Assembly: GCA_002748015.1 (NCBI GenBank)
Contig: PDRH01000094.1
Coordinates: 1 to 6,258 of the forward strand
Source of the DNA: Bacteroidota bacterium
Lineage (GTDB): Bacteria > Bacteroidota > Bacteroidia > Bacteroidales > CAJPTX01
Direction of reading: 5' to 3'
Length of the DNA: 6,258 bases
Made by a program: the position numbers and the translations under genes. Numbering within the stretch: position 1 is the stretch's first letter; the number at the start of each line of letters is the position of its first letter. The notes under the pieces are model-generated. The model worked only from the letters and a program-made list of their open reading frames with translations, was not told the DNA's origin and made no database searches. Shown here one piece after another: positions 5,678 to 6,258 of this stretch.

Positions 5678-6258
5678 ATGAAAGAGACTCCGCTCTGCGC
5701 AAAGCATGTGCAGCTAGGCGCAAAGATGGCCGAATTCGCCGGCTTCAATATGCCCATACAGTACACCGGTATCAACGAGGAGCACATCAACGTGCGCGAG
5801 CGCGTTGGCCTGTTCGATGTGGCCCACATGGGGGACTTCTGGGTGAAGGGCCCAAAAGCCATAGAATTCCTCCAGACCATCAGCTCGAACGATGTGTCGA
5901 AGCTGGTGGATGGGCAGGTGCAGTACGCCTGCTTCCCGAACGAGAAGGGCGGGATAAAGGACGACTTCCTGACCTACCGGATAGACGGGGAGACCTTCCT
6001 ACTGGTGGTCAATGCTGGCAACATAGAGAAGGACTGGGCGTGGGTAACCGCGCAGGGCAAGAAGTTCGGCCTGGAGGCTGGGCGGGAGATCTACGATGCC
6101 TCGGGCGAGATGGGGCAGGTGGCCGTACAGGGGCCGCTGGCCATGAAGGTGGTGCAGAAGCTGACCGACTCTCCAGTGGAGGAGCTGGGTTTCTACACCT
6201 TCAAGAAGGCCGATGTGGCGGGCATTAAGGATGCCATCGTGTCCATCACGGGCTACAC
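5678..6258 (+). CDS. gcvT: Glycine cleavage system T protein (aminomethyltransferase), N-terminal 193 residues, cut by right edge
   Basis: GcvT transfers the one-carbon unit from the aminomethyl group on lipoylated H protein to tetrahydrofolate, releasing ammonia and giving 5,10-methylene-tetrahydrofolate. It acts in the cytoplasm. The frame is open from ATG 5678 to the window end, about half of a typical 360-residue protein. Family signatures seen are FAGFNMPIQY (20-29), RVGLFDVAHMGDFWVKGP (42-59), NDVSKLVDGQVQYACF (71-86), GGIKDDFLTY (91-100), VNAGNIEKDW (111-120), VAVQGPLA (148-155) and TGY at the edge, which normally continues as TGYTGEDG. Asp95 or Asp96 corresponds to the conserved folate-site aspartate. 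Most differences from the usual pattern, such as DVAHMGD for DVSHMGE, are conservative. The 27-bp gap after DPP III has no visible promoter or terminator, so co-transcription is likely. No clear Shine-Dalgarno is present, as is usual in Bacteroidota. Confidence 0.97.
   Translation, partial: MKETPLCAKHVQLGAKMAEFAGFNMPIQYTGINEEHINVRERVGLFDVAHMGDFWVKGPKAIEFLQTISSNDVSKLVDGQVQYACFPNEKGGIKDDFLTYRIDGETFLLVVNAGNIEKDWAWVTAQGKKFGLEAGREIYDASGEMGQVAVQGPLAMKVVQKLTDSPVEELGFYTFKKADVAGIKDAIVSITGY

Overview
The window looks like a chromosomal segment from a GC-rich member of the Bacteroidota, probably Bacteroidales. I infer this from three things. The protein families are typical of that phylum: an IgGFc-binding-like surface protein, a HECLGH-type dipeptidyl peptidase III and a conserved Bacteroidota protein of unknown function. 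One promoter element matches the Bacteroidota -7 consensus TAnnTTTG. None of the genes has a clear Shine-Dalgarno sequence. Genus and species cannot be fixed from the sequence alone.

Layout: Positions 1-1855 are the first 618 codons of a minus-strand gene for a large secreted protein with an IgGFc-binding-like N-terminal region; its C-terminus lies beyond the left edge. Positions 1856-2629 are a 774-bp divergent intergenic region with no convincing gene but much structure. It holds a candidate promoter for the surface-protein gene, an 8-bp palindrome beside it, a nested inverted repeat (about 2096-2208), GCATGC-containing short repeats, a C-rich tract with strong G-quadruplex potential on the minus strand, and a perfect 13-bp hairpin. 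Three plus-strand genes follow: a 295-residue membrane-anchored or exported protein of unknown function (2630-3517), an exported dipeptidyl peptidase III of family M49 (3593-5650), and the first 193 codons of the glycine-cleavage aminomethyltransferase gcvT (5678 to the right edge).

How the genes may work together: DPP III removes dipeptides from peptides, probably outside the cytoplasm, and GcvT belongs to glycine catabolism and one-carbon supply. The 27-bp gap between them suggests co-transcription and a loose link through amino-acid fermentation, but this is inference. The divergent surface protein appears unrelated in function.

The coding genes are mostly recognisable and ordinary. The parts most worth a second look are the structured intergenic region and a run of nine G in the coding strand of the surface-protein gene, which could permit phase variation. 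I found no convincing evidence of a wholly new multi-gene system.
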